Counted from the first letter of the stretch, positions 7,610-17,433 are shown. The stretch is 64,000 nucleotides of DNA from Nannocystis punicea (GCF_026965555.1 NZ_CP114040.1:2294001-2358000); one strand, 5' to 3'. Notes: generated by a model from the sequence alone, not told the origin. Made by a program: numbers and translations.

Positions 7610-9304
7610 TTACCCGCGGACGACGCGCGCCTTGAGCGCGACCTTGCCGTCCTTGATGTAGACCGAGAACTGCACGTCCTTGACGTCCGGCCGCTTCATC
7701 AGCTCGGCAGTGTTCGCCCGCAGCTTGGTGGCGAATTTCTCGTACGTGAAGTTGTCGATCGGCTCGTTGTTCTCGAGCTTGAACTTCACGAACTCCTCGA
7801 AGACCTCCTGGTAGTAGGCCTCGCGGACCGCGTCGTCCTTGGCCGGCTCGGGGCCGCTGCCCTGGGCGTCGTTGTCCATCGTCATCAGGTTGCCGATGAC
7901 GGTCTCGCGCGAGCGCAGCGGCTTGGTCGCGGGCATCGTGAAGAAGCCGGGGCCGCGGCCAGCCGCGGGCTGCGACGACGAAGGCACCGACGGGTGCGCC
8001 ATGGTCGGCGCCTCGTCCTCGGCCGGGCCGGGGGTGGCGACCACGGGCGGCGCATCGACGCGATCGGCAGCGCCGGTGCGGCCGACCTTGCGGTGCGAAC
8101 GCGTCGGGCTCACGGCCTGCACGCGCCGCGAAGCGCGACCGCTGGGATCGCCGTCCTCCTCGGCGACGCCGGCCGCGAGGCTCGAGCGCAGCGCCTCGTG
8201 ATACGCGTGCGCCGACTTGGCCAGCTCGGCGACCGGACCGGTGCCGTAGGTGTCGTAGAAGAGCTGCTGCTGCGAGCCGAGCCGCATGGCGTTGAACTCG
8301 GCGGTGAGGCGGCGGATCGGGTTCGCGGCCTCGAGGTTCGGCAGGTAGAGCGCGAGGGCGATGCCGATCGCCAGCACGAACAGGAGGATGGCCAGGTGCT
8401 CGCCGCTCAGGCCGTTGGCCTTGGCGTCGCCCAGCGCAGTGAACAGATCCTTCTGACCGGCGGCGGCGGTGTTGGCCGAGAGCACGACGAGCATGGCGCC
8501 GTCGTCGCCCGCGCCGGCCGGACCAGGCACGCGGCCGATCGAGCCGATGCGCGCGTTGAGGCCCTCACCGACCTTGTACGCGTCGCTGGCACCGACGCCG
8601 GGGGCGTCCTTGCCGTGCTCGGTGGCGAACTTGGTCAGCGCGTCGCCGCTGTTGCCCGGGTTGATGAGGGTGTTCTCGAGCGGCTGCCCGCTGCGCACCA
8701 GCGCGGCCGGGTTCTGCGTGCCGAGGATCCGGCGGAAGATCGAGTTGGCGCCGAGGTCGAGCGGGTGAATCGCGACCAGTCGCCGGCCAGCCTCGTCGGC
8801 CTTGGAGATCCGCGCGACGTGAAGCGTGCCGCGCAGCGCCGCCGAGAACTGGTCCTCCTTGTCGGTCGCCGCGGTCACGAAGTTCGGCAGCAGCGCGGCC
8901 TCGACGAGCTCGTCGTGCCCGCCGCCAGCGTAGACCAGCAGCGCGCCCGACTTGTCGAACAGGCCGACGGTCATCTGCGTGTTGTCGGACAGCACCGCAG
9001 AATTCGCGGCGGTGGCGAAGGCGTCGGCCAGCGACGGCGGAGTCACCTTGCCGATTCCGGGCTGACCCGGATTGAGCGCGAGCTTGAGATACGGATCGGA
9101 CAGGATGGCCGGCGCTCGCGCGACGGGTGAGGCCTGGATCGCGGCCTCGAGCGCGACCACACCGGCCTCGGTCTTCGCCTTGAGTGCGGCACGGTCCGCG
9201 TCCGTGAAGCCTCCAGCGGTCCCAAAAGACAGGAGGAACATACCCGCGAGGAAGGCCGTCGCGAGGCATGCGAGGATTGCAGCCCAGATCTTCGTCAGCA
9301 GCAC
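7610..9304 (-). CDS. MXAN_5187-like membrane sensor-type protein
   Basis: This is a 564-residue protein with a membrane segment at about 5-26 and a second at 303-321. A roughly 275-residue extracytoplasmic domain lies between them (it includes MTVGLFDKSGALLVYAGGG, reminiscent of dCache/GAF-like sensor folds). After the second segment comes a HAMP-like stretch starting NPIRRLTAEFNAMRLG and then a long Pro/Ser linker. The C-terminal domain ends YIKDGKVALKARVVRG, as in the myxobacterial MXAN_5187 family. There is no kinase or methyl-accepting domain. The GTG start at 9304 is preferred: it puts the first membrane helix at the N-terminus and has TACACT 10 bases upstream. The family name is from memory and should be checked. 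Confidence 0.7.
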   Translation of the reverse strand: MLLTKIWAAILACLATAFLAGMFLLSFGTAGGFTDADRAALKAKTEAGVVALEAAIQASPVARAPAILSDPYLKLALNPGQPGIGKVTPPSLADAFATAANSAVLSDNTQMTVGLFDKSGALLVYAGGGHDELVEAALLPNFVTAATDKEDQFSAALRGTLHVARISKADEAGRRLVAIHPLDLGANSIFRRILGTQNPAALVRSGQPLENTLINPGNSGDALTKFATEHGKDAPGVGASDAYKVGEGLNARIGSIGRVPGPAGAGDDGAMLVVLSANTAAAGQKDLFTALGDAKANGLSGEHLAILLFVLAIGIALALYLPNLEAANPIRRLTAEFNAMRLGSQQQLFYDTYGTGPVAELAKSAHAYHEALRSSLAAGVAEEDGDPSGRASRRVQAVSPTRSHRKVGRTGAADRVDAPPVVATPGPAEDEAPTMAHPSVPSSSQPAAGRGPGFFTMPATKPLRSRETVIGNLMTMDNDAQGSGPEPAKDDAVREAYYQEVFEEFVKFKLENNEPIDNFTYEKFATKLRANTAELMKRPDVKDVQFSVYIKDGKVALKARVVRG

Positions 9305-9314
9305 GATTGGGCCT

Positions 9315-9320
9315 AGTGTA
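9315..9320 (-). promoter_or_regulatory. -10-like hexamer TACACT, leaderless type
   Basis: TACACT on the minus strand lies 10 bases before the GTG at 9304, in the 127-bp divergent gap shared with comEC. Confidence 0.45.
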
Positions 9321-9431
9321 GGGCCACGCGGCCGGCGCTGGCAATTTCGCAGTGCATCCGAGGTCCTAGGGCCGGGCAAGTCCGCGCCCGCCCTGCTGCA
9401 AAAAGACAGGCCGTCGCAGCGACTCTTCCAG

Positions 9432-11258
9432 GTGCTCCCGCTGTGTTTCTGCCTGGCCTGGTGTGTCGGTGTCGTGCTCGGTTTTGCGCAAATTGCGCCG
9501 GCGGACTCAGCAGCGCTTGCAGGGCTCGCAGGGCTGCTCGCGGGCTCGGCTCTGGTGCTGCGCAGGACGGGAGCCCCGGCGGTGGTGCTGGCCGCAGGCC
9601 TGGCGGGAGCGGCCCGTGGGCGGCTTCCGGGGTCGGAAACGCCGGACATCGCGGGGCCCGGGCTGGTCCGCGTGACGGTCCGCGGGGCGAGCGCCCCGGC
9701 GACAGCGGGCTGTGCCGTGTTCGCGACGCCCGCCGGTAGCTCGCGGGTGTGGTCCCTCCACGTACCCGAAGAAATTTGTCCGCTTGCCGCGGGCGATCCG
9801 ATCTGGCTAAAGGCCGGAGATCTCGCGCGCCGCGAGGGTCCACCGTGGCCGGGCGCCGGAAGCTTCCATCCGGCCCGCGACGGGGCCGTGGCGGCGTTTT
9901 CGGTGGAGAACGCGTGGCGGGCCGGTCCCCCGAGCGAGGGCTACTGGCGAACGGTGGCCGAGCTGCGCGAGGGCACGACGCGGGCGTCGCGGGGCGAGCC
10001 GGCGCTGGGCTTCGTGGTGGCGTCGGTGTTGGGCCAGGCCGCGGCCCTCGCGCCCGAACGACGCATGGAGCTGCGGCGCGCGGGCCTCGGGCACGTGGTG
10101 GCGGTCAGCGGGATGAACGTGGCCGTGGCCGCGGCGCTGGTCCAGGCGCCGCTGCTGCGCGCGGGGCTGCTGATCGGCGGATCGCTGACTCTGGCGGCGG
10201 CGCTGGCCTGGCTGCCGGTGCTGGCCTACCTGGGGGTGACAGGCGGCGAACCACCGGCGCTGCGCGCAGCGGTGATGTTCGGCCTGGCCCAGGTGGCGAC
10301 GCTGACGGGTCGCCCAGGGCACGGTCTGACGGCGCTGGCGTGGACGGCGGCGGCGATGCTGGCGTGGCGTCCGGCCTGGTCGCTCGACCCGGGGCTGCAG
10401 CTGTCGCTGGCGGCGATGGCGGTGCTGGTGCACCCGACGGCGCCGCGCGGGCTGGTGGCGCAGAGCTGGCGGGTGTCCTTCGGGACATTGCCCATCGTTC
10501 TGTTTCACTTCGGCCAGGCGTCGCTGATCGGGGTGCTGGCCAACGTGATCGCGGTGCCGGTGTTCACGCTGTGGGTGCTGCCGCTCGGCATCCTCGGGCT
10601 GATCGCGACGCCGTGGTGGGGGCCGGCGGCGCTGCGGCCGGCGGCGCTCGGCGGGCAGGTGGTGATCGACCTGGCGGGGCTGGCGGCGCGCGTGCCGGAG
10701 CCGCCGCGAGGGCTGCTGGCGGGGCTGGCGGTGGTGGGGCTGGTGCTGCGGCTGGTGGTGCGACGGCCGGCGGTGCTGCGCTGGGTGCCGGGGATGTTGC
10801 CGTGCGTGGGGGTGCTGGCGGTGCTGGTCCACGTCGGGCGCGAGCGGGTGCTCGAACCGCCGCGGGCGTGGGTGGCGATCGGCGGGCCGCGCAGCGCGGC
10901 GGTGATCGTGCCGGCGGCCACGGACCCGTCGCTGGCGTGCGTGCGCGACCCGTGGCTGGCGCCCGAGGCGTGGTCGGAGCTGCTGGCGGCGCTGGGCTTT
11001 CGCGGGGCGGCGATGGTGGCGGCGCCTCGCAGCCCGCCGGCGGCCGCGGCGGTGCAGGCGGAGCTCGAGCGGACGGGGATGATGTTCGAAGGGACATGTC
11101 CCGAAGGACCGTCGGTCAAGTCGTTGCGCGTACACCTGGAGGCGTGCCAGGCGAGGACGCGGCTGCGACGCGTGGTGGTGCGGGCGGGGCCGGACGGGGC
11201 GGGCGCGGAGTGCTGGATCGACGGGGCGTTCGTGGGGGCGACCGGTCCCGAGAGATAG
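9432..11258 (+). CDS. comEC: ComEC/Rec2 family DNA-uptake channel
   Basis: This is a 608-residue polytopic membrane protein. The competence-domain core is visible as LGHVVAVSGMNVAVAAAL, the equivalent of the family's GLxHLLAISGxH region. It is followed by many hydrophobic helices, including ALRAAVMFGLAQVA and SLDPGLQLSLAAMAVL. ComEC carries single-stranded DNA across the inner membrane in natural transformation. The usual C-terminal metallo-beta-lactamase domain is reduced to about 150 residues, and I see no HxHxDH motif in it, so any nuclease role is doubtful. The GTG at 9432 is the first plausible start. A perfect 12-bp GGGACATGTCCC palindrome lies near the 3' end at 11091-11102. Confidence 0.85.
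   Translation: MLPLCFCLAWCVGVVLGFAQIAPADSAALAGLAGLLAGSALVLRRTGAPAVVLAAGLAGAARGRLPGSETPDIAGPGLVRVTVRGASAPATAGCAVFATPAGSSRVWSLHVPEEICPLAAGDPIWLKAGDLARREGPPWPGAGSFHPARDGAVAAFSVENAWRAGPPSEGYWRTVAELREGTTRASRGEPALGFVVASVLGQAAALAPERRMELRRAGLGHVVAVSGMNVAVAAALVQAPLLRAGLLIGGSLTLAAALAWLPVLAYLGVTGGEPPALRAAVMFGLAQVATLTGRPGHGLTALAWTAAAMLAWRPAWSLDPGLQLSLAAMAVLVHPTAPRGLVAQSWRVSFGTLPIVLFHFGQASLIGVLANVIAVPVFTLWVLPLGILGLIATPWWGPAALRPAALGGQVVIDLAGLAARVPEPPRGLLAGLAVVGLVLRLVVRRPAVLRWVPGMLPCVGVLAVLVHVGRERVLEPPRAWVAIGGPRSAAVIVPAATDPSLACVRDPWLAPEAWSELLAALGFRGAAMVAAPRSPPAAAAVQAELERTGMMFEGTCPEGPSVKSLRVHLEACQARTRLRRVVVRAGPDGAGAECWIDGAFVGATGPER
11091..11102. repeat. Perfect palindrome GGGACATGTCCC
   Basis: Two half-sites share the central CATG with no loop, inside the comEC 3' coding region (residues reading GMMFEGTCPEG). 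Confidence 0.75.
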
Positions 11259-11260
11259 GT

Positions 11261-11266
11261 TATGGT
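11261..11266 (+). promoter_or_regulatory. -10-like hexamer TATGGT, leaderless type
   Basis: TATGGT starts 3 bases after the comEC stop and ends 6 bases before the GTG of the FHA gene at 11273. Confidence 0.4.
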
Positions 11267-11272
11267 CGGGGC

Positions 11273-11737
11273 GTGGGTCGTGAGCCGGAGATCTTCGTGC
11301 GCGAGGAGAGCGGGCCGGGGCGCGGTCGGACGCACGCGCTGGCGCCGGGGCGGGCGCTGATCGGCCGCGATCCGCAGGCGGCGGTGGCGCTGATCTGTGA
11401 CGACGTGTCGCGCGTGCACGCGGCGCTGGACGTGACGCCGGAAGGGCTGACCGTGACCGACCTCGGCAGCAAGAACGGGGTGTACCGCGACGGGGCGGCG
11501 CTGGTCGGGGCGACGCCGCTGGCCCACGGCGACGTGATCGTGGTCGGAGGGATCTCCTTACGCGTGCATCACCCCGGCGCGCAGGTCGACGCGGCGCTGC
11601 GGCGCGGCGGCGAGGTGACGGTGACGCGCGTGCGGCAGGCCCTGGCGGCGGAGCCGGACGAGTCGCTGCTGTTGCCGGCTGCGGTGACCCTGGGCTTCGC
11701 GGCGCTCGTCGCGGCGCTGCTCTTGTGGCAGCAGTAG
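11273..11737 (+). CDS. FHA domain protein with C-terminal membrane anchor
   Basis: This is a 154-residue protein. The forkhead-associated fold is clear: GR at 31-32, SRVHA at 46-50 and DLGSKNG at 63-69, the residues that bind phosphothreonine peptides. A hydrophobic segment near 131-151 ending LLLWQQ should anchor it to the membrane with the FHA domain in the cytoplasm. It probably reads Ser/Thr kinase signalling, which is abundant in myxobacteria, but no kinase is adjacent. The GTG at 11273 is chosen because the frame upstream overlaps comEC. selA follows 5 bases after its stop. Confidence 0.85.
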   Translation: MGREPEIFVREESGPGRGRTHALAPGRALIGRDPQAAVALICDDVSRVHAALDVTPEGLTVTDLGSKNGVYRDGAALVGATPLAHGDVIVVGGISLRVHHPGAQVDAALRRGGEVTVTRVRQALAAEPDESLLLPAAVTLGFAALVAALLLWQQ

Positions 11738-11742
11738 AGGGC

Positions 11743-13092
11743 ATGTCCCTCCGTCTGCCTCGCGTCGATCGGATCCTCGACCACCCCGCGCTCGCATCGT
11801 CGCCGGCGCTGCGATCGATCCAGAAGCGGCACGTGAACGACCTCCTCGCCGAGCTGCGGCGGCGAGCCCAGGCCGGCGAGATCTCCGAGGCGCCCGAGGT
11901 CGATGTCATCGCTCGCGAGGTGGCGGCGCGCCTGGCCGAGGTGATGTCGCCGCGGCCGCGCGCGCTGATCAACGCGACCGGGGTGCTGCTGCACACCAAC
12001 CTCGGGCGGGCGCCCCTGTCCCGAGAGGCAGTCGCGGCGATGACTGCGGCGGCGGGCACCTGCGAGCTCGAATTCGAGGTCGAGACCGGCCGGCGCGGGT
12101 CGCGACTGACGTGGTTGCGGCCGCTGCTGGCGGCGCTGCTCGGGGCCGAGGACGTGCACGTGGTCAACAACGGGGCGGCGGCGCTGCTGCTGGCGTGCAC
12201 CGCGGTGGGGCGAGCCGACGGGGTGGTGCTGTCGCGCGGGCAGATGGTGGAGATCGGTGACGGCTTTCGCGTGGCCGAGATGGCGGCGGCCGGCGGCGCG
12301 CCGGTGTGGGAGGTCGGCAGCACCAACCGCACGCACCTCGCCGACTACGCGGCGGGGCTCGCGGGCGAGCTGCCGGGGCAGTCGCGCGGGGCGGCGGCGA
12401 TCTTGTGGGTGCACCTCAGCAACTTCTCGCAGGCGGGGTTCGTGCACCAGCCGACGCTGGCCGAGCTGGCGGCGCTGGCTCGTGAGCGCGGGGCGCCTTT
12501 GATCGCGGACATCGGGTCGGGTTCGCTCGGCGGGATCGCGGGCGACGAGCCGACTGTCCAGGAGTACCTGTCGCAAGGGGCAGATCTGGTGACGTGCAGC
12601 GGCGACAAGCTGCTCGGCGGTCCGCAGGCGGGGCTGCTCGCCGGGACGGCCGCGCTGGTCGGGAAGTGCCGCCGGCACCCGCTGGCGCGGGCGCTGCGGC
12701 CGGACAAGACGACGGTCGCGGCGCTGCACGCGACGGCGATCGCGTACGCGAGCGGGCAGGCGGACACGCTGCCGCTGCGGCGCATGATGGCCTGGTCCGA
12801 GGGCCAGCTGCGCGCGCGGGCCGAGGCGCTGGCGCTGCGACTCGGCTGGTCTTCAGGACAGGTTCGTGCCAGCGAGGCCACGGTCGGCGGGGGCTCGCTG
12901 CCGGGCGACGTGATGGCGAGCGCGGCGCTGGCGGTGCCGACCGCCGACCCGACGGCGATTGCGACCCAGCTACGGCGGGCCGGAGTGGTCGGCCGCGTGA
13001 GCGGCGGCGAATTGCTGCTCGACCTGCGGACGATCGCGCCGGAGGAGGAGGAGGCGCTGGCGGTGGCGCTGCGAGCCGTGATGGATGGCTGA
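11743..13092 (+). CDS. selA: L-seryl-tRNA(Sec) selenium transferase
   Basis: This 449-residue PLP enzyme converts seryl-tRNA(Sec) to selenocysteyl-tRNA(Sec) using selenophosphate. The PLP lysine is in SGDKLLGGPQAG (Lys289). The N-terminal LPRVDRILDHP and the INATGVLLHTNLGRAPLS block are standard for the family, and the length is normal. It is the first of three selenocysteine genes here, with selB and selD at 15.4-18.6 kb. The ATG at 11743 lies inside a GGGCATGTCC half-site and has only AGAGG close upstream. Translational coupling to the FHA gene is likely. Confidence 0.95.
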   Translation: MSLRLPRVDRILDHPALASSPALRSIQKRHVNDLLAELRRRAQAGEISEAPEVDVIAREVAARLAEVMSPRPRALINATGVLLHTNLGRAPLSREAVAAMTAAAGTCELEFEVETGRRGSRLTWLRPLLAALLGAEDVHVVNNGAAALLLACTAVGRADGVVLSRGQMVEIGDGFRVAEMAAAGGAPVWEVGSTNRTHLADYAAGLAGELPGQSRGAAAILWVHLSNFSQAGFVHQPTLAELAALARERGAPLIADIGSGSLGGIAGDEPTVQEYLSQGADLVTCSGDKLLGGPQAGLLAGTAALVGKCRRHPLARALRPDKTTVAALHATAIAYASGQADTLPLRRMMAWSEGQLRARAEALALRLGWSSGQVRASEATVGGGSLPGDVMASAALAVPTADPTAIATQLRRAGVVGRVSGGELLLDLRTIAPEEEEALAVALRAVMDG

Positions 13093-13094
13093 AA

Positions 13095-13118
13095 GGACAT
13101 GTTCGGAAGAGCATGTCC
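13095..13118. repeat. CATGTCC-family hairpin between convergent genes
   Basis: The 10-bp arms GGACATGTTC and GAGCATGTCC (one T-G pair) flank a GGAA loop. It fills most of the 44-bp gap after selA and is a plausible bidirectional terminator without T-tracts. Confidence 0.8.
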
Positions 13119-13136
13119 CATCGGCCACAGGAGGCG

Positions 13137-14261
13137 TCAGAAGCGGCCGAAGAGCACGAGCCCGTTGCTGGCGCCGAGGCTGGGGGCGAGGCGGACGCTG
13201 GCCTGCTCGGGGGGCAGGCCGAGCTTCTTGCGGAGCTCGCGGTTGTGGCCGTCGATGAGGCCGGGGGTCTCGCGGCGGCCGACGGGGTGGGCCTTGTAGA
13301 CGCCGAGGAACACGCCCATGCCGATCAGCAGGGCCGCGCCGACGCCGAGCAAGGCGCCGGAGAGGGGCATCGACAGCGGGTAGCGGACGCGGTCGGTGCC
13401 GCCGCGGAGCGGGTCGTCGGGGCCGAAGTCGGGGCCGTACTTGGTGGCGGTGCTGTTGAGGATCAGGAAGGTCAGGCCGACGGCGAGCAGGCCGCCGCCG
13501 GCGATCCCGCCGCCGAGGGCGACGCCGAGGCGGGTCTTCTTGCGCTTGTCGACCTGTCGCGCGAGGTCGTCGCGGCCGAGCGCCGCGTAGAACTGCGTCG
13601 GGGTGATCGGCGTGCCGGGAGTGCCCTGGCGCAGCGCGCCCCAGGTGCCGCCGAGGCGCTTGGCCGCGTATTCGTTTTCGGCGACGTCGCGGGCCTGCTT
13701 GGCCTCCTCGGACTCTTCCGGCGCTTTCGGGGCGTCGGAGGCGGCGTCGACGGCCGGCTCGGGCACGCTGACCTCGGTCGGCAGCTCGGGCTCGGGCAGT
13801 GGGACGCCGGCGGTGCCGCTGAGCGCGACTGCGACGTTGCCGTCGGCGCCGTAGCCCATGGCGATGAAGCTCGGCGGGTCGCCCGGGCTGCCCTCGAACA
13901 CGCGGACGATGACGATCTGCTGGACCGGCAGGACCTTGGCGCGCTCGATGATGGCGCGGTCGTCGAGGCTGTCGACGGCGCCCAGCGCCTGGCCGTCGAG
14001 CACCACGCCGGCCTTCTTCGAGGCGGTGAGCGCGGCGCGGAACGTGGCCGCGGCCGCCTGCGAGCCGGGGTTCGCGGCGATGACGATGATGTTGGGCTTC
14101 TTGTCGCCGAGGTGGGCGCTGGCGCCTCCCGGCGTGAAGGTGGACGACCAGTCGACGGACGCGGCGGGCGCGGGCGCGGGCGCGGGCGCGGCGAGGGCGG
14201 GGGTCGGGAGGGTGAGCGCGGTCGAGAGGGCCGCGGCGAGGAGGGTGCGGAGCGCGGTCAT
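13137..14261 (-). CDS. Exported membrane protein of unknown function
   Basis: This is a 374-residue protein with a signal peptide ending PALAAP and an Ala/Pro linker. A domain follows with NIIVIAANPGSQAAAATFRAAL and IVIVRVFEGSPGD. Two membrane segments come later, around VALGGGIAGGGLLAVGLTF and GALLGVGAALLIGMGVFLG. It ends in GLVLFGRF. The layout, with a periplasmic sensing-like domain, transmembrane hairpin and aromatic C-terminus, is common in uncharacterised myxobacterial envelope proteins. It overlaps the upstream Cys-rich lipoprotein gene by 4 bases (14258-14261), so the two are an operon. I do not recognise a family. Confidence 0.75.
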   Translation of the reverse strand: MTALRTLLAAALSTALTLPTPALAAPAPAPAPAASVDWSSTFTPGGASAHLGDKKPNIIVIAANPGSQAAAATFRAALTASKKAGVVLDGQALGAVDSLDDRAIIERAKVLPVQQIVIVRVFEGSPGDPPSFIAMGYGADGNVAVALSGTAGVPLPEPELPTEVSVPEPAVDAASDAPKAPEESEEAKQARDVAENEYAAKRLGGTWGALRQGTPGTPITPTQFYAALGRDDLARQVDKRKKTRLGVALGGGIAGGGLLAVGLTFLILNSTATKYGPDFGPDDPLRGGTDRVRYPLSMPLSGALLGVGAALLIGMGVFLGVYKAHPVGRRETPGLIDGHNRELRKKLGLPPEQASVRLAPSLGASNGLVLFGRF

Positions 14262-14923
14262 TTCGGGGTCCACCGGCACGCGGGGTCGGCGATGCAGTCC
14301 GCGGCTTTCTTGTTGTTGAAGCAGGCGGGGGAGGAGCAGAACTCGCTGCAGGCCTTGCTGATCGCGCAGGAGTCGAGGTCTTCGCAGTCGTCGATGATCG
14401 GCTCGCAGGTGAAGCCGGAGCCGCGGGCCACGCAGGTGTCGACCGCGTTCTTCTCGTCCTTGAAGATCTGGCCCGAGCCGCTGACATAGACCCGCTCGTC
14501 GCCGTGAGCACAATTGAGGTACCAGCCGCCGTAGTTGCAGCGCGCGGTCTCGACGGCGCAGCCGTCGTATTCGAGGCAGCCGGCGACGGCGCTGGTCAAC
14601 TCGGCCAGGGTGCCGTCGCTGAACACCGCGGCGGTGCTGCCGTCGTAGGTCATGTAATTGCACATGCGCAGGCTCGCGCCGTTCTCGCACTGGAGCCGCT
14701 TGCTGTTGCAGAAGCAATAATCCCAGGCGCTGTCCTCGTCGTCGAGCGAGGCGCCGTCGTTGAACTCGTGCTGCTTGCTGCCGCACTCGACGTAGCGCAG
14801 GCCGGGCTTGGTGGTGCATTCGAGGAATTCGTCGCACTGCGTGCAGCCGCCCACGAGCATCGGGGCGAGCGCAGACACGAGGCCGACGCCGAAGAGCAGC
14901 GAGAACAATTTGAGGCGACCCAC
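14258..14923 (-). CDS. Cysteine-rich lipoprotein
   Basis: This is a 221-residue exported protein with lipobox VGGC directly after the hydrophobic stretch. It has about 20 further cysteines in pairs, such as CTQCDEFLECTT, CFCNSKRLQC and CEDLDSCAISKAC, which suggests a disulfide-stabilised surface protein. The GTG start at 14923 follows a good AGGAGG ribosome-binding site, unlike the many apparently leaderless genes around it. It is translationally coupled to the downstream exported membrane protein. The function is unknown. Confidence 0.75.
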   Translation of the reverse strand: MGRLKLFSLLFGVGLVSALAPMLVGGCTQCDEFLECTTKPGLRYVECGSKQHEFNDGASLDDEDSAWDYCFCNSKRLQCENGASLRMCNYMTYDGSTAAVFSDGTLAELTSAVAGCLEYDGCAVETARCNYGGWYLNCAHGDERVYVSGSGQIFKDEKNAVDTCVARGSGFTCEPIIDDCEDLDSCAISKACSEFCSSPACFNNKKAADCIADPACRWTPK

Positions 14924-15434
14924 TTGGACCCTCCTGTCCCGCTAGGACCGGGACGGAGCTGAGGTTGACTGCGCATCGTCAGCCACCGGCAGGACGGCAA
15001 ACCAAGCCGTCGGCGAAGCCGAGGTGACAGCATGCATGGCGCGTACGGTATCGGCTCCCCCGCGGCTTGTACAGCCGGACGCGCGCCGGAAGGCGCGAGG
15101 CTCGTCACGGCTCGGGATTGGCGGCACCTTGCGCAAGGGACATGTATGAAGAGTCGGCGCGATCGAGCGCGGCGAGGGTGGCGGCAGGCGGAAAGAATGA
15201 GCACGGGTGCGAGAGGGTGGTCGGCGCGAACCGTCGTCCTCGGCAGTCGCCGACCGGGCGGCGTTCGGCGAGGCGTCGCCAGGGCCGGCGAGACGCGGGG
15301 CGTTCTGGTGGCAGGCTCGCGGTGGTGCTCCGGGGCGGCGCTCCGTGTCGGCCCGGCCGCGCCGTCGAGTCCACGGGAATTCGCGGTAGGACCATCGTAG
15401 GGACCCGTCGCCAGCCGGGACGCGCTCGTCGAGG
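14924..15434. other. Intergenic region without a recognised gene
   Basis: These 510 bases lie between the 3' end of selB and the start of the Cys-rich lipoprotein gene. They hold the ribosome-binding site of the lipoprotein gene and one GGACATG half-site near 15138. No open frame has a believable protein composition, and I saw no tRNA(Sec)-like cloverleaf. Confidence 0.5.
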
Positions 15435-17426
15435 TCAGGGGCCATGGAGCTTGGGGCCGGCGATGCGGGTTTCGCCCTGCCGGCGGGTGATGCCCAGCCG
15501 GTCCAGGTGCTCGAGGAAGGGCACGACGAACTTGCGCGACAGACCCGTCAACGCCTTGAGCGCCTGAACATCGATTTGCGGGCTCGTGCTCAGGTGGGAC
15601 CGGACTTTCTCGACCAGCGCGGCGTGGTGCTCGCGGGCGAGCGAGAGATCGGCGGAGACGCGAACCAGAGCGCCGGCTTTCTGCAAGGCGGTGAGAGCGT
15701 CGAGGGCCTGCCGCTCGCTGAGGTTGGCGCCGGCCTGTACCTCTTTAAGGGTGGGGGGGGCGACGCCGGCGCGGACGTACAGATCCAGCACTTTGTGCCC
15801 GATGGGTGACAGGCCCGGGGTCGGCTCGGTGCCGCCGCGGACGAGCACGTCCCCCCGTAGCTCCAGTAGTCCGCGGGCGAGCGCGTGGTCGAGGGCCGCG
15901 GCGGCGACGTCGGGCGCCACGCGACCGGGCAGGCCACCGAGCAGGGCGGCGCGCGACAGCCCCGGCCGGTCGGGATGGGCGGCCTGGAACTTGACGGCGA
16001 CGGCGACCGCGGCGGCGGCCAGCTCGGGCAACACGGCGGCGGCGACGTGACGGCTGTCGCCGAGCCGGACCGCGTCTGCGCTTTGGACCATGTCGGAAAG
16101 GACAGTATCGAGGTCGGGCGCGCCGGCCCGCAGCTCGAGCTCGTCGCGCGAGATGGCGAGCGCGCCGGCGTCGATCAGCAGCGCGGTCAGACGTGCGCGG
16201 AGGTCGGACCCCGCGAGCGCACGGGCGACCCGGAGCCAGCGGCTGCGCTGGCCGCGGCCGGGTCGAGGCCGCGGATCGACGACGACGCCGCCGCCGCAGG
16301 TGTGGCCGTGCACGAGGTCCCCGCCGTGGCTGCGGAGGACCAGCCGCTGGCCGTGCCAGACGGGCAGGGGGGCGTCGAGGCGGATCCGCACCAGCGCCGA
16401 AGTACCTGGCGGGATGGACATGGTCTTGGGAGCATCCTCGCCGCCAGCGACGGGACCGAGAGGATCGAGCCGGCCGGTGGTGTGCGCCGTGCCGGCGCAG
16501 ACCTGCACGCTGGTGCCGCTGCGCCAGGTGCGAGTGTCGTGCGGCAGGTGCTCGAGCAGGACGTGGACGGCCTCCGCCGCGACGACGCGATGCCCGCGGG
16601 TGAGCACGTCGCCGCGGGCCAGCTCGGCCACCGATACCCCGCCGAGGTTGACCGCCGCCCGCGCGCCTGCAGGGACCCGCGCCGCCGCGGCCCCGCGGAC
16701 GTGGAGGGCGCGGGCGCGGAGCTCGCGGACAGGGCGCTGCTCGCCGCCCGGGACGACGGTGAGGTAGGGGTCGGCGGCGATCTCGAGCTGGCCCGAGAGC
16801 AAGGTGCCGGTGACGACGGTGCCGTGACCCTTGAGGACGAAGCAGCGGTCGATCGGGAGGATCGGGCGGTCGCGCGACGGGCGGGCGGGCAGGTTGGCGG
16901 CGACGCGACGGACGGCGGCGGCGAGCTCGGGGACGCCGACCCCGGTGTGCGCCGAACACGGCACGAGCGCGGCCCCGGCCAGGCCGGGCGCGAGCTCCTC
17001 GAGGGCCGCGCGTACGTCGGCCTCGGCCAGCGCGAGGGCCTCGACGTCGCCCTGCAGGCGATCGATCTTACTGAGCGCGACCACGCCGTGGGCGATGCCC
17101 AGGAGGCGGCAGACGAGCAGGTGCTCGCGTGTCTGCGGCATCACGCCCTCCTCGGCCGAGACGACCAGGAGCACGGCGTCGACGCCGCCCGCGCCGGCGA
17201 CCATGGTCCGCACGAAGGCCTCGTGACCGGGCACGTCGACGATGCTGGCGACCAGACCGGGGCCGAGCTGCCAGGCGGCGAAGCCGAGGTCGATGGTGAT
17301 CCCGCGGCGCTTCTCCTCGGGCAGTCGATCGGTGTCGACCCCGGTAAGTGCGCGGACCAGGGCGGTCTTGCCATGGTCGATGTGGCCGGCGGTCCCGAGG
17401 ACCAGGTCGCGCACGGGCTTGGCCAT
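15435..17426 (-). CDS. selB: Selenocysteine-specific elongation factor SelB
   Basis: This is a 663-residue GTPase that delivers Sec-tRNA(Sec) to UGA codons followed by a SECIS hairpin. G1 is GHIDHGKTA (14-22), the switch region is [11 protein letters not shown]3 is DVPGHE and the G4 equivalent is LSKID. EF-Tu-like beta barrels follow ([17 protein letters not shown]). The C-terminal third has the winged-helix repeats that bind SECIS RNA, ending in [20 protein letters not shown]. The linker around [12 protein letters not shown] is encoded by palindrome half-sites at about 16412-16436. The ATG at 17426 is chosen because the long upstream extension is a shadow frame over selD. Confidence 0.95.
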   Translation of the reverse strand: MAKPVRDLVLGTAGHIDHGKTALVRALTGVDTDRLPEEKRRGITIDLGFAAWQLGPGLVASIVDVPGHEAFVRTMVAGAGGVDAVLLVVSAEEGVMPQTREHLLVCRLLGIAHGVVALSKIDRLQGDVEALALAEADVRAALEELAPGLAGAALVPCSAHTGVGVPELAAAVRRVAANLPARPSRDRPILPIDRCFVLKGHGTVVTGTLLSGQLEIAADPYLTVVPGGEQRPVRELRARALHVRGAAAARVPAGARAAVNLGGVSVAELARGDVLTRGHRVVAAEAVHVLLEHLPHDTRTWRSGTSVQVCAGTAHTTGRLDPLGPVAGGEDAPKTMSIPPGTSALVRIRLDAPLPVWHGQRLVLRSHGGDLVHGHTCGGGVVVDPRPRPGRGQRSRWLRVARALAGSDLRARLTALLIDAGALAISRDELELRAGAPDLDTVLSDMVQSADAVRLGDSRHVAAAVLPELAAAAVAVAVKFQAAHPDRPGLSRAALLGGLPGRVAPDVAAAALDHALARGLLELRGDVLVRGGTEPTPGLSPIGHKVLDLYVRAGVAPPTLKEVQAGANLSERQALDALTALQKAGALVRVSADLSLAREHHAALVEKVRSHLSTSPQIDVQALKALTGLSRKFVVPFLEHLDRLGITRRQGETRIAGPKLHGP

Positions 17427-17433
17427 GCGCCGC

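Noticed and set aside
9305..9431. Upstream extension of comEC to 9072
   Set aside because: The added 120 residues overlap the divergent gene's coding region, and hydrophobic comEC sequence begins at 9432.
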